Origin: IMCC26077 sp964418325
Lineage (GTDB): Bacteria > Actinomycetota > Actinomycetes > Nanopelagicales > Nanopelagicaceae
Reading direction: 5' to 3'
DNA: 64,000 bases
NCBI GenBank assembly: GCA_964418325.1
Contig: CAYQLC010000005.1
Coordinates: 1-64,000, forward strand
Every line of letters starts with the position of its first letter. Within the stretch, counting starts at the first letter, position 1. The notes beneath the pieces are model-generated. The model had not been told where the DNA came from, ran no database searches, and saw nothing but the letters and a program-made list of their open reading frames with translations. Made by a program: the position numbers and the translations under genes. This document shows positions 35,270-45,224 of this stretch, piece by piece.

Positions 35270-36342
35270 CAGGAGAGCTCCAAAACCTTTGCCGCCTCAC
35301 TCAATGAGACTGGGATAACAATAGGGTCTGCTGAACCTTCCAGAGCCCATTGCACATCTTTTAAGCCATTGCCCGTTACGGTGATGACAATCTTCTGGCC
35401 CTTAGGCAGTTTGCCTGCCGCTTTCATCTTGAGTAGTCCAGCCAAGCCAGCAGCAGATGATGGTTCGCAGAAAATTCCCTCGCGCCCTGCAATCAATCGA
35501 TAAGCACTTAATATCTCCTCGTCAGTGACAGAGTCGATACGTCCATGCGATTGATCTCGAGCCGCCTCTGCCTCTTTCCACGATGCTGGATTACCTATTC
35601 GAATCGCGGTGGCAATAGTCTCCGGTTTTTCAACGATTGCACCTCGAACAATCGGCGCAGCGCCTTCTGCTTGGAATCCCCACATTTGCGGTAGCGACTT
35701 CGCGATGCGATCGCGATGATATTCCTGGTATCCCATCCAATATGCGGTGATATTGCCAGCGTTACCTACCGGGAGTGCATGAATATCCGGTGCGAAACCA
35801 AGGGTGTCAACAATTTCGAAAGCTGCTGTTTTCTGACCTTGAAGACGGTAGGGATTTACCGAGTTAACAAGCGCTACCGGAAAGCTTTCAGCTAATTGTC
35901 GAGCAAGCGTGAGGCAATCATCAAAATTTCCATCAACTTGTAAAAGTTTGGCACCATGAATGACCGCTTGCGCCAACTTGCCCATTGCAATCTTTCCTTG
36001 CGGAACCAAGACTGCAGGAATCATTCCTGCTTTTGTAGCGTATGCAGCAGCGCTTGCACTGGTATTACCCGTGGATGCACAGACCACGACCTTAGCGCCA
36101 TCTTCAGCTGCCTTACTCATCGCCATCGTCATTCCGCGATCTTTAAATGAGCCAGTGGGATTTGAACCCTCGACTTTTACCCACACCTCTCCCGCGAGCA
36201 TTTCTGAGAGCACGCAAGCATAAACAAGTGGTGTACCACCTTCGTTGAGGGTGACGATTGGCGTCTTGGAGGTGATTGGCAGGCGATGGCGATACTCGTT
36301 AATCACTCCGCGCCAAGGTCGCGCTTGCTTCTTTCCAAACAT
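35269..36342 (-). CDS. thrC: Threonine synthase
   Basis: A 357-residue PLP enzyme that turns O-phosphohomoserine into threonine. The PLP lysine lies in GSNPTGSFKDRGMTMA, and the phosphate-binding loop is LPVGNAGNITAYW. It is the short (class II, about 350 aa) form typical of actinobacteria. The start shares one base with the hom stop, and the stop shares one base with the thrB start. Confidence 0.97.
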   Translation of the reverse strand: MFGKKQARPWRGVINEYRHRLPITSKTPIVTLNEGGTPLVYACVLSEMLAGEVWVKVEGSNPTGSFKDRGMTMAMSKAAEDGAKVVVCASTGNTSASAAAYATKAGMIPAVLVPQGKIAMGKLAQAVIHGAKLLQVDGNFDDCLTLARQLAESFPVALVNSVNPYRLQGQKTAAFEIVDTLGFAPDIHALPVGNAGNITAYWMGYQEYHRDRIAKSLPQMWGFQAEGAAPIVRGAIVEKPETIATAIRIGNPASWKEAEAARDQSHGRIDSVTDEEILSAYRLIAGREGIFCEPSSAAGLAGLLKMKAAGKLPKGQKIVITVTGNGLKDVQWALEGSADPIVIPVSLSEAAKVLELS

Positions 36343-37664
36343 CAGAAGTTGCCACCTTCTACTCGAATCACACTCTCGACTGAGCGCACTGTATCTAAAT
36401 TGCGCAGCCCTGCCACTGTCTCCGCAAGCGCCGCGTCAGTTGCCGAATGGGTAACAACTATCAATTCAGCCTGTGCACCTCGCCCATCTTGACGAACGGT
36501 TTGAATTGAGACCGAGTGTGAGGAGAAAACATTTGCTACGGAAGCAAGAACTCCGGGACGATCGTTCACATTAAGGCGTATCAAATACCTCGTAAGAGTT
36601 TCGCCCATCGGAGCGATTTCGCGTTCAGCATAGGTGCTCTCCTTGGGGCCTAGCCCACCAATCACCTTATGACGAGCGACCGCTACGAGATCTCCAAGAA
36701 CGGCAGATGCTGTCGGAGCACCTCCCGCACCGCGCCCATAAAACATTAATTCCCCTGCTGCTTCGGCTTCAACGAAGACTGCATTGAAAGAATCTCGAAC
36801 TGCTGCGAGTGGATGCGAATTAGGAATCAATGCTGGATGGACTCGTACTGCAATTCTGCCATCGCGAGTAAGTTCTGCGATTGCAAGTAACTTCACAACA
36901 TGTTCCATTTCGGTTGCAATTCGAACGATATCTGCAGTGATTTCAGAAATTCCCTCACGATAGACATCATTGCCACTAACCCGCGAATGAAATGCCAGAC
37001 TTGCCAAGATTGATGCTTTAGCTGCTGCATCAAACCCTTCTACATCTGCCGTTGGATCTGCTTCCGCATAACCCAAAGATTGAGCCTCCTTCAAGGCTGC
37101 TTCAAAAGACATTCCATGGTTAGACATCTGACTGAGAATGAAATTAGTAGTGCCATTCACGATTCCCATTACTCGAGCGACGTGATCGCCAGCAAGTGAG
37201 TCGCGTAAAGGTCTAATAATTGGGATTGCACCTGCGACTGCTGCCTCAAAATAAAGATCGACATTATTCTTGGCAGCAGCCTCAAATAATTCTCCACCAT
37301 GTTGCGCTAAGAGCGCTTTATTTGCGGTCACTACTGACTTTCCAGAATTGAGCGCATCGAGAATGAGGGAACGTGCTGGTTCGATGCCGCCGATAACCTC
37401 GATGACCACATCAATAGTTGGGTCGGACACAAGTGAACGGGCATCGGTCGTTACCCTGACGCCAGCTTTCTCAAGTTCGGGACGGGATTTCTTTCCATCA
37501 TTGACCGCAACCGCAGCGAGTTTGAGTTGTGCGCCCGCGCGTGCGGCGAGATCATCGTGGCCAGCTACCAATTGAGCAGCGACATTGCTTCCCACCGAGC
37601 CCGCACCAAGCAGGGCAACGGAAATCGAGCGTGCTGTCCACTCTTGTGCTGGCTTGTTCTCCAC
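36342..37664 (-). CDS. hom: Homoserine dehydrogenase with ACT domain
   Basis: A 440-residue NAD(P)H enzyme of the aspartate pathway. The Rossmann motif is LLGAGSVGSNVA near the N-terminus, the catalytic-domain signature FEAAVAGAIPIIRPLR is central, and a C-terminal ACT domain begins near residue 358 (RLNVNDRPGVLASVANVF). The ACT domain suggests threonine feedback control. It precedes thrC with a one-base overlap and follows lysA after 47 bp. Confidence 0.96.
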   Translation of the reverse strand: MENKPAQEWTARSISVALLGAGSVGSNVAAQLVAGHDDLAARAGAQLKLAAVAVNDGKKSRPELEKAGVRVTTDARSLVSDPTIDVVIEVIGGIEPARSLILDALNSGKSVVTANKALLAQHGGELFEAAAKNNVDLYFEAAVAGAIPIIRPLRDSLAGDHVARVMGIVNGTTNFILSQMSNHGMSFEAALKEAQSLGYAEADPTADVEGFDAAAKASILASLAFHSRVSGNDVYREGISEITADIVRIATEMEHVVKLLAIAELTRDGRIAVRVHPALIPNSHPLAAVRDSFNAVFVEAEAAGELMFYGRGAGGAPTASAVLGDLVAVARHKVIGGLGPKESTYAEREIAPMGETLTRYLIRLNVNDRPGVLASVANVFSSHSVSIQTVRQDGRGAQAELIVVTHSATDAALAETVAGLRNLDTVRSVESVIRVEGGNF

Positions 37665-37711
37665 TGTCTAACTCTCCCACACCAGGGTGCTACCTCGACG
37701 AATCCTGGCAA

Positions 37712-39070
37712 TTACCCCTCTTCGAGGGCGAGCAAATCGCTTATTTTCTCGCGCCTAATAATGGTCTTCGCCAAGCCATCTCGAACGGCAATTACAGGCG
37801 GACGAAGAATGTGGTTGTAATTGCTAGCCATACTTCTGCCATATGCGCCCGTTGCTGGAATAGCGAGCACATCGCCGGGAACGATATCGCTGGGGAGAGC
37901 AATGTCTCGGATGATGATGTCTCCAGTCTCACAATGTTTCCCTACTAAACGAGATGATGTAAGCGGTGCCGTTGACATTCGATTAGCCAAAAGCGCCGAA
38001 TATTCGGCGTTATAGAGAGATGGTCGGATGTTGTCACTCATCCCGCCATCTACAGAGATGTATGTACGAGTTTTTCCATCCTCTAGGACAACATCTTTGA
38101 CAGTGCCTACTTGATACAACGTAACCATCGCCGGACCAACGATTGCTCGTCCCGGTTCGATAGCGATAGTGGGCATACCAATTTGATACTTGCTACACCC
38201 CTCAGTAATCGCACTATGGACTCGTTGTAGAACAACTTCAACATCAAGTGGGTCGTCGCTATCTACGTAAGCGATGCCAAATCCCCCGCCAATATTCATA
38301 TGATGCAATTCAACTCCATGCAGGTTTTTAACCTCTGAAATAAATTTAATGAGCCGCTCTACTGCAAGAACGAATCCGTCTTGATCAAAAATCTGAGAAC
38401 CAATGTGGCAATGCACTCCAGCGACAGAAATATTTGCCGAATTCAATGCTGTTGCCACAGCCAACATTGCAGCTCCGCTTGCGATAGAAAATCCAAACTT
38501 CACATCTTCGTGCGCAGTAGCAATCGATTCATGAGTGTGTGCAGAAACTCCTGGAGTCAATCGAATTAAAACTTCCTGCTTCTTGCCTATCCGTCCAGCA
38601 ATAGAGTTAATTCGATCCAGTTCAATTAATGAGTCAGCGACGATATAGCGCACACCCACTTGGATGGCTTGTTCAATCTCATGCTGTGATTTGTTATTGC
38701 CATGAACTTCGATACGAGTGGGAGGAAAATCTGCAGCCAAGGCGACATCCAGCTCGCCACCGGTGCAGACATCCAGATCTATCCCTATTTCGGCTAGCCA
38801 CTTACAAGTAGCAATTGAGGTGAAGGCTTTACTGGCATAGTAAACCTCTGCCTGATTACCAAAGAGATTATGCATTGCATCGACAAATCTTTGCGCTCGT
38901 GCACGAAAATCATTTTCATCCAAGATAAATGCTGGAGTACCAAACTCTGCAATCAACTGAGAAATCTTGATGCCACCAATAGAGAGTTCGCCAGATTTGT
39001 CATCACTTTTAGCAGAGGCAGGCCAAATCAAGTTATTCAAATTATTTTTTTCACGTTTATTCTCAGCCAT
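37712..39070 (-). CDS. lysA: Diaminopimelate decarboxylase
   Basis: A 452-residue fold-III PLP enzyme that makes lysine from meso-diaminopimelate. The PLP lysine is in EVYYASKAFTS, the phosphate-binding glycines in NIGGGFGIAY, and the substrate cysteine region in GKHCETGDIIIRD. The ATG at 39070 (MAENKREK) shares a base with the argS stop (TAATG), so translation is coupled. A longer upstream frame lies within argS and is rejected. Confidence 0.96.
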   Translation of the reverse strand: MAENKREKNNLNNLIWPASAKSDDKSGELSIGGIKISQLIAEFGTPAFILDENDFRARAQRFVDAMHNLFGNQAEVYYASKAFTSIATCKWLAEIGIDLDVCTGGELDVALAADFPPTRIEVHGNNKSQHEIEQAIQVGVRYIVADSLIELDRINSIAGRIGKKQEVLIRLTPGVSAHTHESIATAHEDVKFGFSIASGAAMLAVATALNSANISVAGVHCHIGSQIFDQDGFVLAVERLIKFISEVKNLHGVELHHMNIGGGFGIAYVDSDDPLDVEVVLQRVHSAITEGCSKYQIGMPTIAIEPGRAIVGPAMVTLYQVGTVKDVVLEDGKTRTYISVDGGMSDNIRPSLYNAEYSALLANRMSTAPLTSSRLVGKHCETGDIIIRDIALPSDIVPGDVLAIPATGAYGRSMASNYNHILRPPVIAVRDGLAKTIIRREKISDLLALEEG

Positions 39071-40731
39071 TACATCCGCTCCGGTGCACTCACGCCAAGT
39101 AGCTCTAAACCATTGGCCAAAACCTGCCTCGTAGCGGTACAGAGTAACGCTCGAGAACTGTGGAGCGCGGCGGGTTTTTCTGCACCCATCGGTAATACTC
39201 GGCAATCGTTGTAAAAACGGTGGTAGAGACCGGCAATTTCCTCAAGGTACCGGGCAACTTTATGTGGACCTCGAACCTCCGCTGCAGCGAGAACGACCTG
39301 CGGAAATTGGGCGAGTGCACCTGCTAACTCATTTTCTCGTTCATGAATCAATAGATCTTCGTGAAAATCCTCAATGTCGAGTGATACCCCGAGCTCTTTG
39401 GCATTTCGCAAAAGCGCACTAATCCGAGCGTGTGCGTATTGCACATAGTAAACCGGATTGTCGTTGGAGTGTTTCTTCAGCAAGTCCACGTCAAGAGTTA
39501 GTGGAGTGTCGGTTGGATATCTGCTCAATGTATATCGAGCGGCATCAACGCCAACTTTCTCCACTAGTTCTTCGAGGGTAATGATTGTTCCTGCGCGTTT
39601 GGAGAGCTTGACTTCTTCGCCATTTTCGAAAATCTTCACCATCTGTCCGATGAGGACTTCGATATTCTTTTCCGGGTCATCTCCAGCGCAAGCAACTAGC
39701 GCCTTGAGGCGTCCAACATAACCATGGTGATCGGCACCTAGGAGATAAATGCATAGGTCAAAGCCGCGCGCTCGCTTATCAAGGTAGTAGGCAGTATCCG
39801 ATGTGAAATAGGTGAGTTCACCATCGGCTTTAATCAAGACGCGATCTTTATCATCACCAAAGTCAGTAGTCCGCAGCCAAACGGCGCCATCGGCCTTGAA
39901 GATATGACCTTTATCTTCGAGGCGCTGCGCAACGCTAGATACTGCTCCCGAATCATGAAGTGATTTCTCTGAATACCAAACATCGAAATGTGTACCAAAT
40001 TTATCAAGTACATCTTTTTGTTCCTGTAACTGCAAGATGTATCCAGCATCTTTGAAAGCTGCAATAGCTTCTGCACCACTTTTATCCATTATCGATGGAT
40101 TGCTGCTCACGATTTCTTGAGCAAGGTCACTGATGTACCCGCCGTGATATCCATTATCTGGGGTCGGTAGTCCATGTGCTGCAGCATGTAGAGAGGCGGC
40201 AAAGAGTTCCATTTGCGTTCCGCGATCATTGATGTAGAACTCACGCGTCACGCGCGCGCCCGCAGCAATCAAAACTCGTGCGATGCAATCGCCAACAGCT
40301 GCCCAACGAGTATGACCAAGATGTAGTGGACCGGTGGGGTTTGCACTGATGAATTCCAGATTGATTGTTAAACCAGCGAGCGCATCACCGTGTCCATAAC
40401 GCGCTCCTTGGTTAAGCACCTGGCGCACGATTGCGCCCTGTGCACCTTGCGCTAACGTGATGTTGATAAAACCAGGTCCAGCAACCTCCACTTTCGCGAT
40501 CCCCGGAAGGGCAGTAATGATGGGGGCAAAGCTCGCCGCTAATTCGCGGGGGTTCTTTCTGGCAGCCTTAGCCAATTGCAGGGCAAGGGATGTTGCATAG
40601 TCGCCATGCTCCCGATTCTTCGGACGCTCGAGCGGAAGCTGCTCGGGGAGCGGGCCAAAATCCAGCCCCGAAGTGGCGCCAAAATCAGAGATTGCGGCCA
40701 ATATGGCGCGGGCCAGCTCCTCCGGATTCAC
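39070..40731 (-). CDS. argS: Arginyl-tRNA synthetase
   Basis: A 553-residue class I synthetase. The HIGH-type motif is NPTGPLHLGHTRWAA, and the anticodon-binding C-terminus ends LELLGVSAPERM. The GTG start at 40731 is chosen because it gives the family length and follows TTAGAGGT. The open frame extends 45 bp further toward the tRNA-Leu gene. It is the first gene of a long same-strand block ending at atpC. Confidence 0.96.
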   Translation of the reverse strand: MNPEELARAILAAISDFGATSGLDFGPLPEQLPLERPKNREHGDYATSLALQLAKAARKNPRELAASFAPIITALPGIAKVEVAGPGFINITLAQGAQGAIVRQVLNQGARYGHGDALAGLTINLEFISANPTGPLHLGHTRWAAVGDCIARVLIAAGARVTREFYINDRGTQMELFAASLHAAAHGLPTPDNGYHGGYISDLAQEIVSSNPSIMDKSGAEAIAAFKDAGYILQLQEQKDVLDKFGTHFDVWYSEKSLHDSGAVSSVAQRLEDKGHIFKADGAVWLRTTDFGDDKDRVLIKADGELTYFTSDTAYYLDKRARGFDLCIYLLGADHHGYVGRLKALVACAGDDPEKNIEVLIGQMVKIFENGEEVKLSKRAGTIITLEELVEKVGVDAARYTLSRYPTDTPLTLDVDLLKKHSNDNPVYYVQYAHARISALLRNAKELGVSLDIEDFHEDLLIHERENELAGALAQFPQVVLAAAEVRGPHKVARYLEEIAGLYHRFYNDCRVLPMGAEKPAALHSSRALLCTATRQVLANGLELLGVSAPERM

Positions 40732-40785
40732 ACCTCTAAGGGTATCGGCCTTACCCTTAGCCAGGTAACACGCCACTTATCTCAA

Positions 40786-40869
40786 GCGGGAGTGGTGAAA
40801 TGGCAGACACGCAGGTCTTAGGAACCTGTGACTTCGGTCGTGTGGGTTCAAGTCCCACCTCCCGCACCA
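40786..40869 (+). tRNA. tRNA-Leu (UAG)
   Basis: A complete class II tRNA. The acceptor stem is GCGGGAG/CTCCCGC. The anticodon stem CAGGT/ACCTG encloses the loop CTTAGGA with anticodon TAG, reading CUA/CUN leucine codons. A long variable arm and the T-arm GGTTCAAGTCC follow. The 3' CCA is encoded (40867-40869), unlike in the tRNA-Val at the window start. It lies between divergent argS and the MFS exporter. Confidence 0.97.
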
Positions 40870-40885
40870 GATTGGATTGCCTCCG

Positions 40886-42094
40886 GTGAAGCTGCAAGAG
40901 TTAGTTAAAGCGAAATACGTGGGGCGTTTTTACTTCGCACGCTTTGTCTCCAACGTTGGAAATGGCATGGCTCCAGTTGCCCTTGCATTCGCAGTTCTAG
41001 ATCTACCAAATGGCAGTGCAACATTGCTCGGCACGATTCTTGGAATCAACACAGTCGCGCTTTTAATCATGTTTCCATTCGGTGGTGTGATTGCAGACAG
41101 ATACGGAAGAGCAAAATGGATTGCATATGGTGATGTCCTTACCGCGCTTCTACTCTTCTTCCAAGTCTCATTCTTCGCTACTGGAAATGTTCCGTTCTGG
41201 GTTTTCTTCATTGTCAACGTCGGGTGTGGCTTGCTTCTTGGAATCTGGTGGCCCGCATTCAATGGTGTCCTGCCTGCTTTGCTTCCCAATCAAGCGCTAC
41301 AAAAAGCAAATGCGCTCAACAATATGTTTTCAAATACTGCATTGATCATTGGTGCAGCGCTCGCAGGAATCCTCGTCAGTACAGTAGGAAGCACCTTTGC
41401 TCTAGCAGTTGATGCAGGGACATTCTTGATTGCAGGAATTGTCGTCTACACCTTCAGGCACGTCACGCCACCGATGGAGATAGTTGAGAACACAGTCCTG
41501 CACGATTTGAAAGAAGGATGGCGGGTATTCACCTCATTTAGGTGGTTAGTTGTCATCGATATCTGCTTTGCATTTATCGTGATGTCCTGGGCTGCTGGAG
41601 AGAATGTCCTTGGCCCCCTGGTTGCCAAGGAGAAGTTTGATGGGGCGAAATCCTGGTCGATGGTTCTCACTGCAGTCTCTGTGGGGCTCATCGTCGGCTC
41701 ACTTGTGGCCATGCGATTTCATCCCAAGTATCCAATGTTCACCATGATGTGTCTGACGGTATTCCTTGCTCTATATATATGGACCATTGCTAAACCGCAG
41801 CCACTGTGGGTGATTATCCTCGCCGCATTTGTCTGGGGCGTGGTCTTTGATCTTTGGAAAACAATCTGGGATACCGCCTTGCAAACGCGTATCCCGCGTG
41901 AGGCGTTATCTCGGGTCACTGCCTATGACGGCGTAATCGTCATGCTCTTTCGGCCAGTGGGTTTAGCGCTCGCCGGGCCGCTTGCCGATAAATACGGAGT
42001 GGAATTCACCCTCAATGGCGCAGCGCTTTTAGTTCTCTTTGCCATTCTCTTCTCGTTGCTCTTTCCTGAAGTCCGAAAATTCGAAAGGCTCTGA
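40886..42094 (+). CDS. MFS exporter (EntS/MFS_3-like)
   Basis: A 402-residue transporter with twelve predicted membrane helices. The loop-2 motif is GGVIADRYGRAKW. The FYFARFVSNVGNGMAPVAL N-terminus and the overall pattern resemble the MFS_3 group, which includes siderophore and drug exporters. A GTG at 40886 is preferred to an in-frame TTG nine bases earlier. Neither has a ribosome site, and the gene begins 16 bp after the tRNA, so it may be read through from the tRNA promoter. Confidence 0.82.
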   Translation: MKLQELVKAKYVGRFYFARFVSNVGNGMAPVALAFAVLDLPNGSATLLGTILGINTVALLIMFPFGGVIADRYGRAKWIAYGDVLTALLLFFQVSFFATGNVPFWVFFIVNVGCGLLLGIWWPAFNGVLPALLPNQALQKANALNNMFSNTALIIGAALAGILVSTVGSTFALAVDAGTFLIAGIVVYTFRHVTPPMEIVENTVLHDLKEGWRVFTSFRWLVVIDICFAFIVMSWAAGENVLGPLVAKEKFDGAKSWSMVLTAVSVGLIVGSLVAMRFHPKYPMFTMMCLTVFLALYIWTIAKPQPLWVIILAAFVWGVVFDLWKTIWDTALQTRIPREALSRVTAYDGVIVMLFRPVGLALAGPLADKYGVEFTLNGAALLVLFAILFSLLFPEVRKFERL

Positions 42095-42106
42095 CGAACT
42101 AGCACA

Positions 42107-42712
42107 TTAGCGGTGCCACTCTCGCTGCTCTTGAGAGACCAAGTGCGCAAGAGCGCGCATCGCCTTACCTCGATGGCTAATTGAATCCTTTATCTCAGGA
42201 TCCATCTCGCCAGAAGTTTGTAAATAGCCGGTAGGTACAAATATCGGGTCGTACCCAAAACCATTATCACCACGGGGCTCGGTGATTAAATCCCCCACCA
42301 TCTCAGCGCGTAAAACTTGCCTGTACCCATTGGGTGCAACAAAAGCTGCAGCGCATACAAATTGTGCACGGCGATTTACCACACCTTCCATTTCCAGCAA
42401 TACTTTCTGCAGATTAGCTTCATCATCACCATGTACTCCGCTGTAGCGAGCCGAGAAAATTCCGGGTGCACCACCAAGATGATCCACTGCTAATCCGCTG
42501 TCATCCGCAATAGCGGGTAAGCCTGTGAAATCCGATACCGCTTGGGCTTTTAAAAGAGCATTCCCTTCGAAGGAGTCTTCGGTCTCTTCTATATCTTCTA
42601 AATCAGGAAAGTTATCTGTTCCTAGAAGTTCAACTTCTGGTAGCTCTTGCGCAAAAATTCGCGCCAGCTCACGAATCTTACCTTTATTACGAGTTGCTAA
42701 AACAATCTGCAC
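42107..42712 (-). CDS. rdgB: Non-canonical purine NTP pyrophosphatase (RdgB/HAM1)
   Basis: A 201-residue enzyme that hydrolyses dITP and XTP to keep them out of DNA. The N-terminus IVLATRNKGKIREL, the FEGNALLKA block, the catalytic-acid segment AIADDSGLAVDHLGG and FGYDPIFVP are all present. It abuts rph with no gap, the usual partnership in actinobacteria. Confidence 0.96.
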   Translation of the reverse strand: MQIVLATRNKGKIRELARIFAQELPEVELLGTDNFPDLEDIEETEDSFEGNALLKAQAVSDFTGLPAIADDSGLAVDHLGGAPGIFSARYSGVHGDDEANLQKVLLEMEGVVNRRAQFVCAAAFVAPNGYRQVLRAEMVGDLITEPRGDNGFGYDPIFVPTGYLQTSGEMDPEIKDSISHRGKAMRALAHLVSQEQREWHR

Positions 42713-43441
42713 TTAAACAAGCGCCTTTTTCTGGAGCGTAGCCAATTGTTGGCAACCTTCAAGAGCCAAATCGAGCAGCTTATCCAGGAGCGCTCTATCA
42801 AATGGGTCACGCTCAGCGGTACCTTGCACCTCTACAAACTTACCTGATCCCGTGCAGACCACATTCATATCAGTCTCCGCCCTTACATCTTCTTCGTAAC
42901 AAAGATCCAAGGTAGGAATGCCATCAATAATTCCAACCGAGATGGCGCCAATCGAATCTGTGATTGGTGACTTGGTGACAATGCCTTTTGCCATTGCCCA
43001 AGTAATCGCATCGGCGAGCGCGACGTAAGCCCCTGTGATTGCAGCGGTACGGGTACCGCCATCTGCTTGCAAAACATCGCAATCAATAATGATCGTATTT
43101 TCACCGAGTGCAGACATGTCGATTATCGATCGAAGTGAACGCCCTATGAGTCGTGAGATTTCCTGCGTACGTCCACCAAGTTTTCCTTTGACGCTCTCTC
43201 GATCGGAGCGGGTGTGTGTAGCCCTTGGGAGCATCGAATACTCCGCCGTAACCCAGCCCTTGCCCTGACCCTGCATCCATCGAGGAACGCCTTCGGTAAA
43301 TGAGGCGGTGCAAAGCACTCGCGTCTTGCCGAACTCAACGAGCACCGAGCCCTCTGGGTGTTCAGACCATTCTCTAGTGAATCGAACATCCCGCAGTTGA
43401 TTATTACTTCGATTATCGATTCGTGGTTTAGTCGCACTCAT
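42713..43441 (-). CDS. rph: Ribonuclease PH
   Basis: A 242-residue phosphorolytic 3'-exoribonuclease for tRNA maturation. Signatures are RNQLRDVRFTREW-like N-terminal residues, GKGWVTAEYSMLPRATHTR, and the phosphate-site TDSIGAISVGI with DLCYEEDVRAETD. The ATG at 43441 follows the murI stop by 7 bp. A longer start inside murI is not used. Confidence 0.95.
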   Translation of the reverse strand: MSATKPRIDNRSNNQLRDVRFTREWSEHPEGSVLVEFGKTRVLCTASFTEGVPRWMQGQGKGWVTAEYSMLPRATHTRSDRESVKGKLGGRTQEISRLIGRSLRSIIDMSALGENTIIIDCDVLQADGGTRTAAITGAYVALADAITWAMAKGIVTKSPITDSIGAISVGIIDGIPTLDLCYEEDVRAETDMNVVCTGSGKFVEVQGTAERDPFDRALLDKLLDLALEGCQQLATLQKKALV

Positions 43442-43448
43442 AAGCTCA

Positions 43449-44264
43449 TCACAGGGTAAGAGTATCGACACTTCGCACCTCTGGACCGAGGAAGCGGCGC
43501 GCGAGTGCAGAGAAGGTTCGAGTATCTCCGGTAGCCAAGAATCTATGAACTGGCGGGGTCGAATGATCAGGTCGCTCTAATCCAGCATCAGCAAGGGTGC
43601 GATAGAGATCTTTTGCTGTCTCTTCAGCGCTCGATACCAAAGTGACCTTGTCACCAACTACATACGAGATAATTCCCGTTAACAAGGGGTAATGAGTGCA
43701 CCCCAACACCAGGGTATCCACTTCAGCCTCGATAATTGGTTTGAGATATTCCTGGGCAATCTTCAAAATCTCGCGGCCAGAAGTCTCACCACGTTCAACG
43801 TAGGAGACAAAGAGCGGGCAAGCAACCGAAGTGATTTGTAATTGTGGCGCGGCGGCAAAGGCATCCACATACGCTCGTGAATCAATCGTGGTCTGCGTAC
43901 CAATCACGCCGACCTTTCCATTGCGAGTCGCTGCTACCGCACGGCGCACTGCAGGTTGGATAACTTCGATGACTGGGATGCTGTATCGCTCTCTTGCATC
44001 GCGTAGCATTGCGGCGCTTGCAGTATTGCAGGCAATCACAATTGCTTTCACGCCTTGTGCAACAAGATTGTCCATAATCTCAAGTGCGAAAGAACGCACT
44101 TGCGCAAGTGGGCGTGGACCATACGGACCACGTGCGGTATCCCCTATATAAAGAATTGGTTCATTTGGTAATTGATCCAAAATCGCCCGCGCAACCGTGA
44201 GACCACCAACTCCGGAATCGAAAACTCCGATTGGAGCGCTCGGATCAACGATGGCAGAACTCAT
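43449..44264 (-). CDS. murI: Glutamate racemase
   Basis: A 271-residue cofactor-independent racemase supplying D-glutamate for peptidoglycan. The two catalytic cysteines are in VIACNTASAAML and LVLGCTHYPLLTG, and the N-terminal loop is GVFDSGVGGLTV. It lies 9 bp after cysM on the same strand, in the mec-cysO-cysM-murI-rph-rdgB order known from mycobacteria. Confidence 0.97.
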   Translation of the reverse strand: MSSAIVDPSAPIGVFDSGVGGLTVARAILDQLPNEPILYIGDTARGPYGPRPLAQVRSFALEIMDNLVAQGVKAIVIACNTASAAMLRDARERYSIPVIEVIQPAVRRAVAATRNGKVGVIGTQTTIDSRAYVDAFAAAPQLQITSVACPLFVSYVERGETSGREILKIAQEYLKPIIEAEVDTLVLGCTHYPLLTGIISYVVGDKVTLVSSAEETAKDLYRTLADAGLERPDHSTPPVHRFLATGDTRTFSALARRFLGPEVRSVDTLTL

Positions 44265-44273
44265 AGGACGAGC

Positions 44274-45224
44274 CTAAGCCCAGAGCTGCCCTTCAAGGCG
44301 CTCTTCGGCATGAGAAATATCCCCGTGGTACACGCCAGTGGAGAGGTACTTCCAACCAGCATCGCAGAGGATGAAGGCGATGTCAGCGCTCTTGCCTGCC
44401 TTAAGCACTTCATTACCGATTGCAATTGCTGCGTGCAGGATTGCCCCAGTAGATATACCAGCGAAGATTCCTTCTTCGTCGAGAAGTTGTCGCACTCGCT
44501 GCACTGAGTCATGTGCACCAACTGAGAAGCGGCGGGTGAGCACAGAGGGATCAAATAACTCTGGGATAAATCCCTCATCGATATTGCGCAGCCCATAGAC
44601 CAATTCCCCATAACGAGGCTCCGCTGCAATCACTTCAACTTCTGGTTTCTTATCGCGAAAGAATCTTCCGGTTCCCATCAAGGTCCCAGTGGTGCCAAGC
44701 CCAGCAATGAAATGAGTGATTGTTGGCAGATCTTCGAGTAGCTCTGGACCAGTACTCTCATAGTGCGCTTGAGCGTTTGCTGGATTCCCATATTGGTATA
44801 GGAAAACCCAATCAGGATTCTCACTTGCTAATTCCTTGGCAACGCGGACGGCCTCATTCGAACCACCAGCTGCTGGTGAGGAAATGATTTTTGCGCCCCA
44901 CATCTCCAAGAGTTGCCGACGCTCTACCGAAGTGTTCTCAGGCATGACACAAATCATTTGATAACCCCGAAGCTTGGCGATCATCGCGAGTGAGATTCCG
45001 GTATTACCTGAAGTTGGCTCCAGAATCGTCGCGCCCGGTTTCAACAAGCCATCGCGCTCTGCCTGTTCAATCATGTACAAGGCAGCGCGATCTTTCACTG
45101 AACCAGTGGGATTTCGATCTTCCATCTTCGCCCATAAGCGGACGTTTGGTGCCGGCGAGAGTTTTGGTAATCCGATTAAAGGAGTGCGGCCAACGGATTC
45201 AACAAGCGAATTAAATCGCGCCAC
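44274..45224 (-). CDS. cysM: CysO-dependent cysteine synthase CysM
   Basis: A 316-residue PLP enzyme that, in the mycobacterial pathway, adds O-phosphoserine-derived aminoacrylate to the thiocarboxylate of CysO. The PLP lysine is in RNPTGSVKDRAALYM, and the substrate loop is PTSGNTGISLAM. The GTG at 45224 (VARFNSLVES) matches the family start and overlaps the last codons of cysO by 14 bp. The adjacent cysO and mec genes make the CysM assignment firmer than CysK. Confidence 0.92.
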   Translation of the reverse strand: MARFNSLVESVGRTPLIGLPKLSPAPNVRLWAKMEDRNPTGSVKDRAALYMIEQAERDGLLKPGATILEPTSGNTGISLAMIAKLRGYQMICVMPENTSVERRQLLEMWGAKIISSPAAGGSNEAVRVAKELASENPDWVFLYQYGNPANAQAHYESTGPELLEDLPTITHFIAGLGTTGTLMGTGRFFRDKKPEVEVIAAEPRYGELVYGLRNIDEGFIPELFDPSVLTRRFSVGAHDSVQRVRQLLDEEGIFAGISTGAILHAAIAIGNEVLKAGKSADIAFILCDAGWKYLSTGVYHGDISHAEERLEGQLWA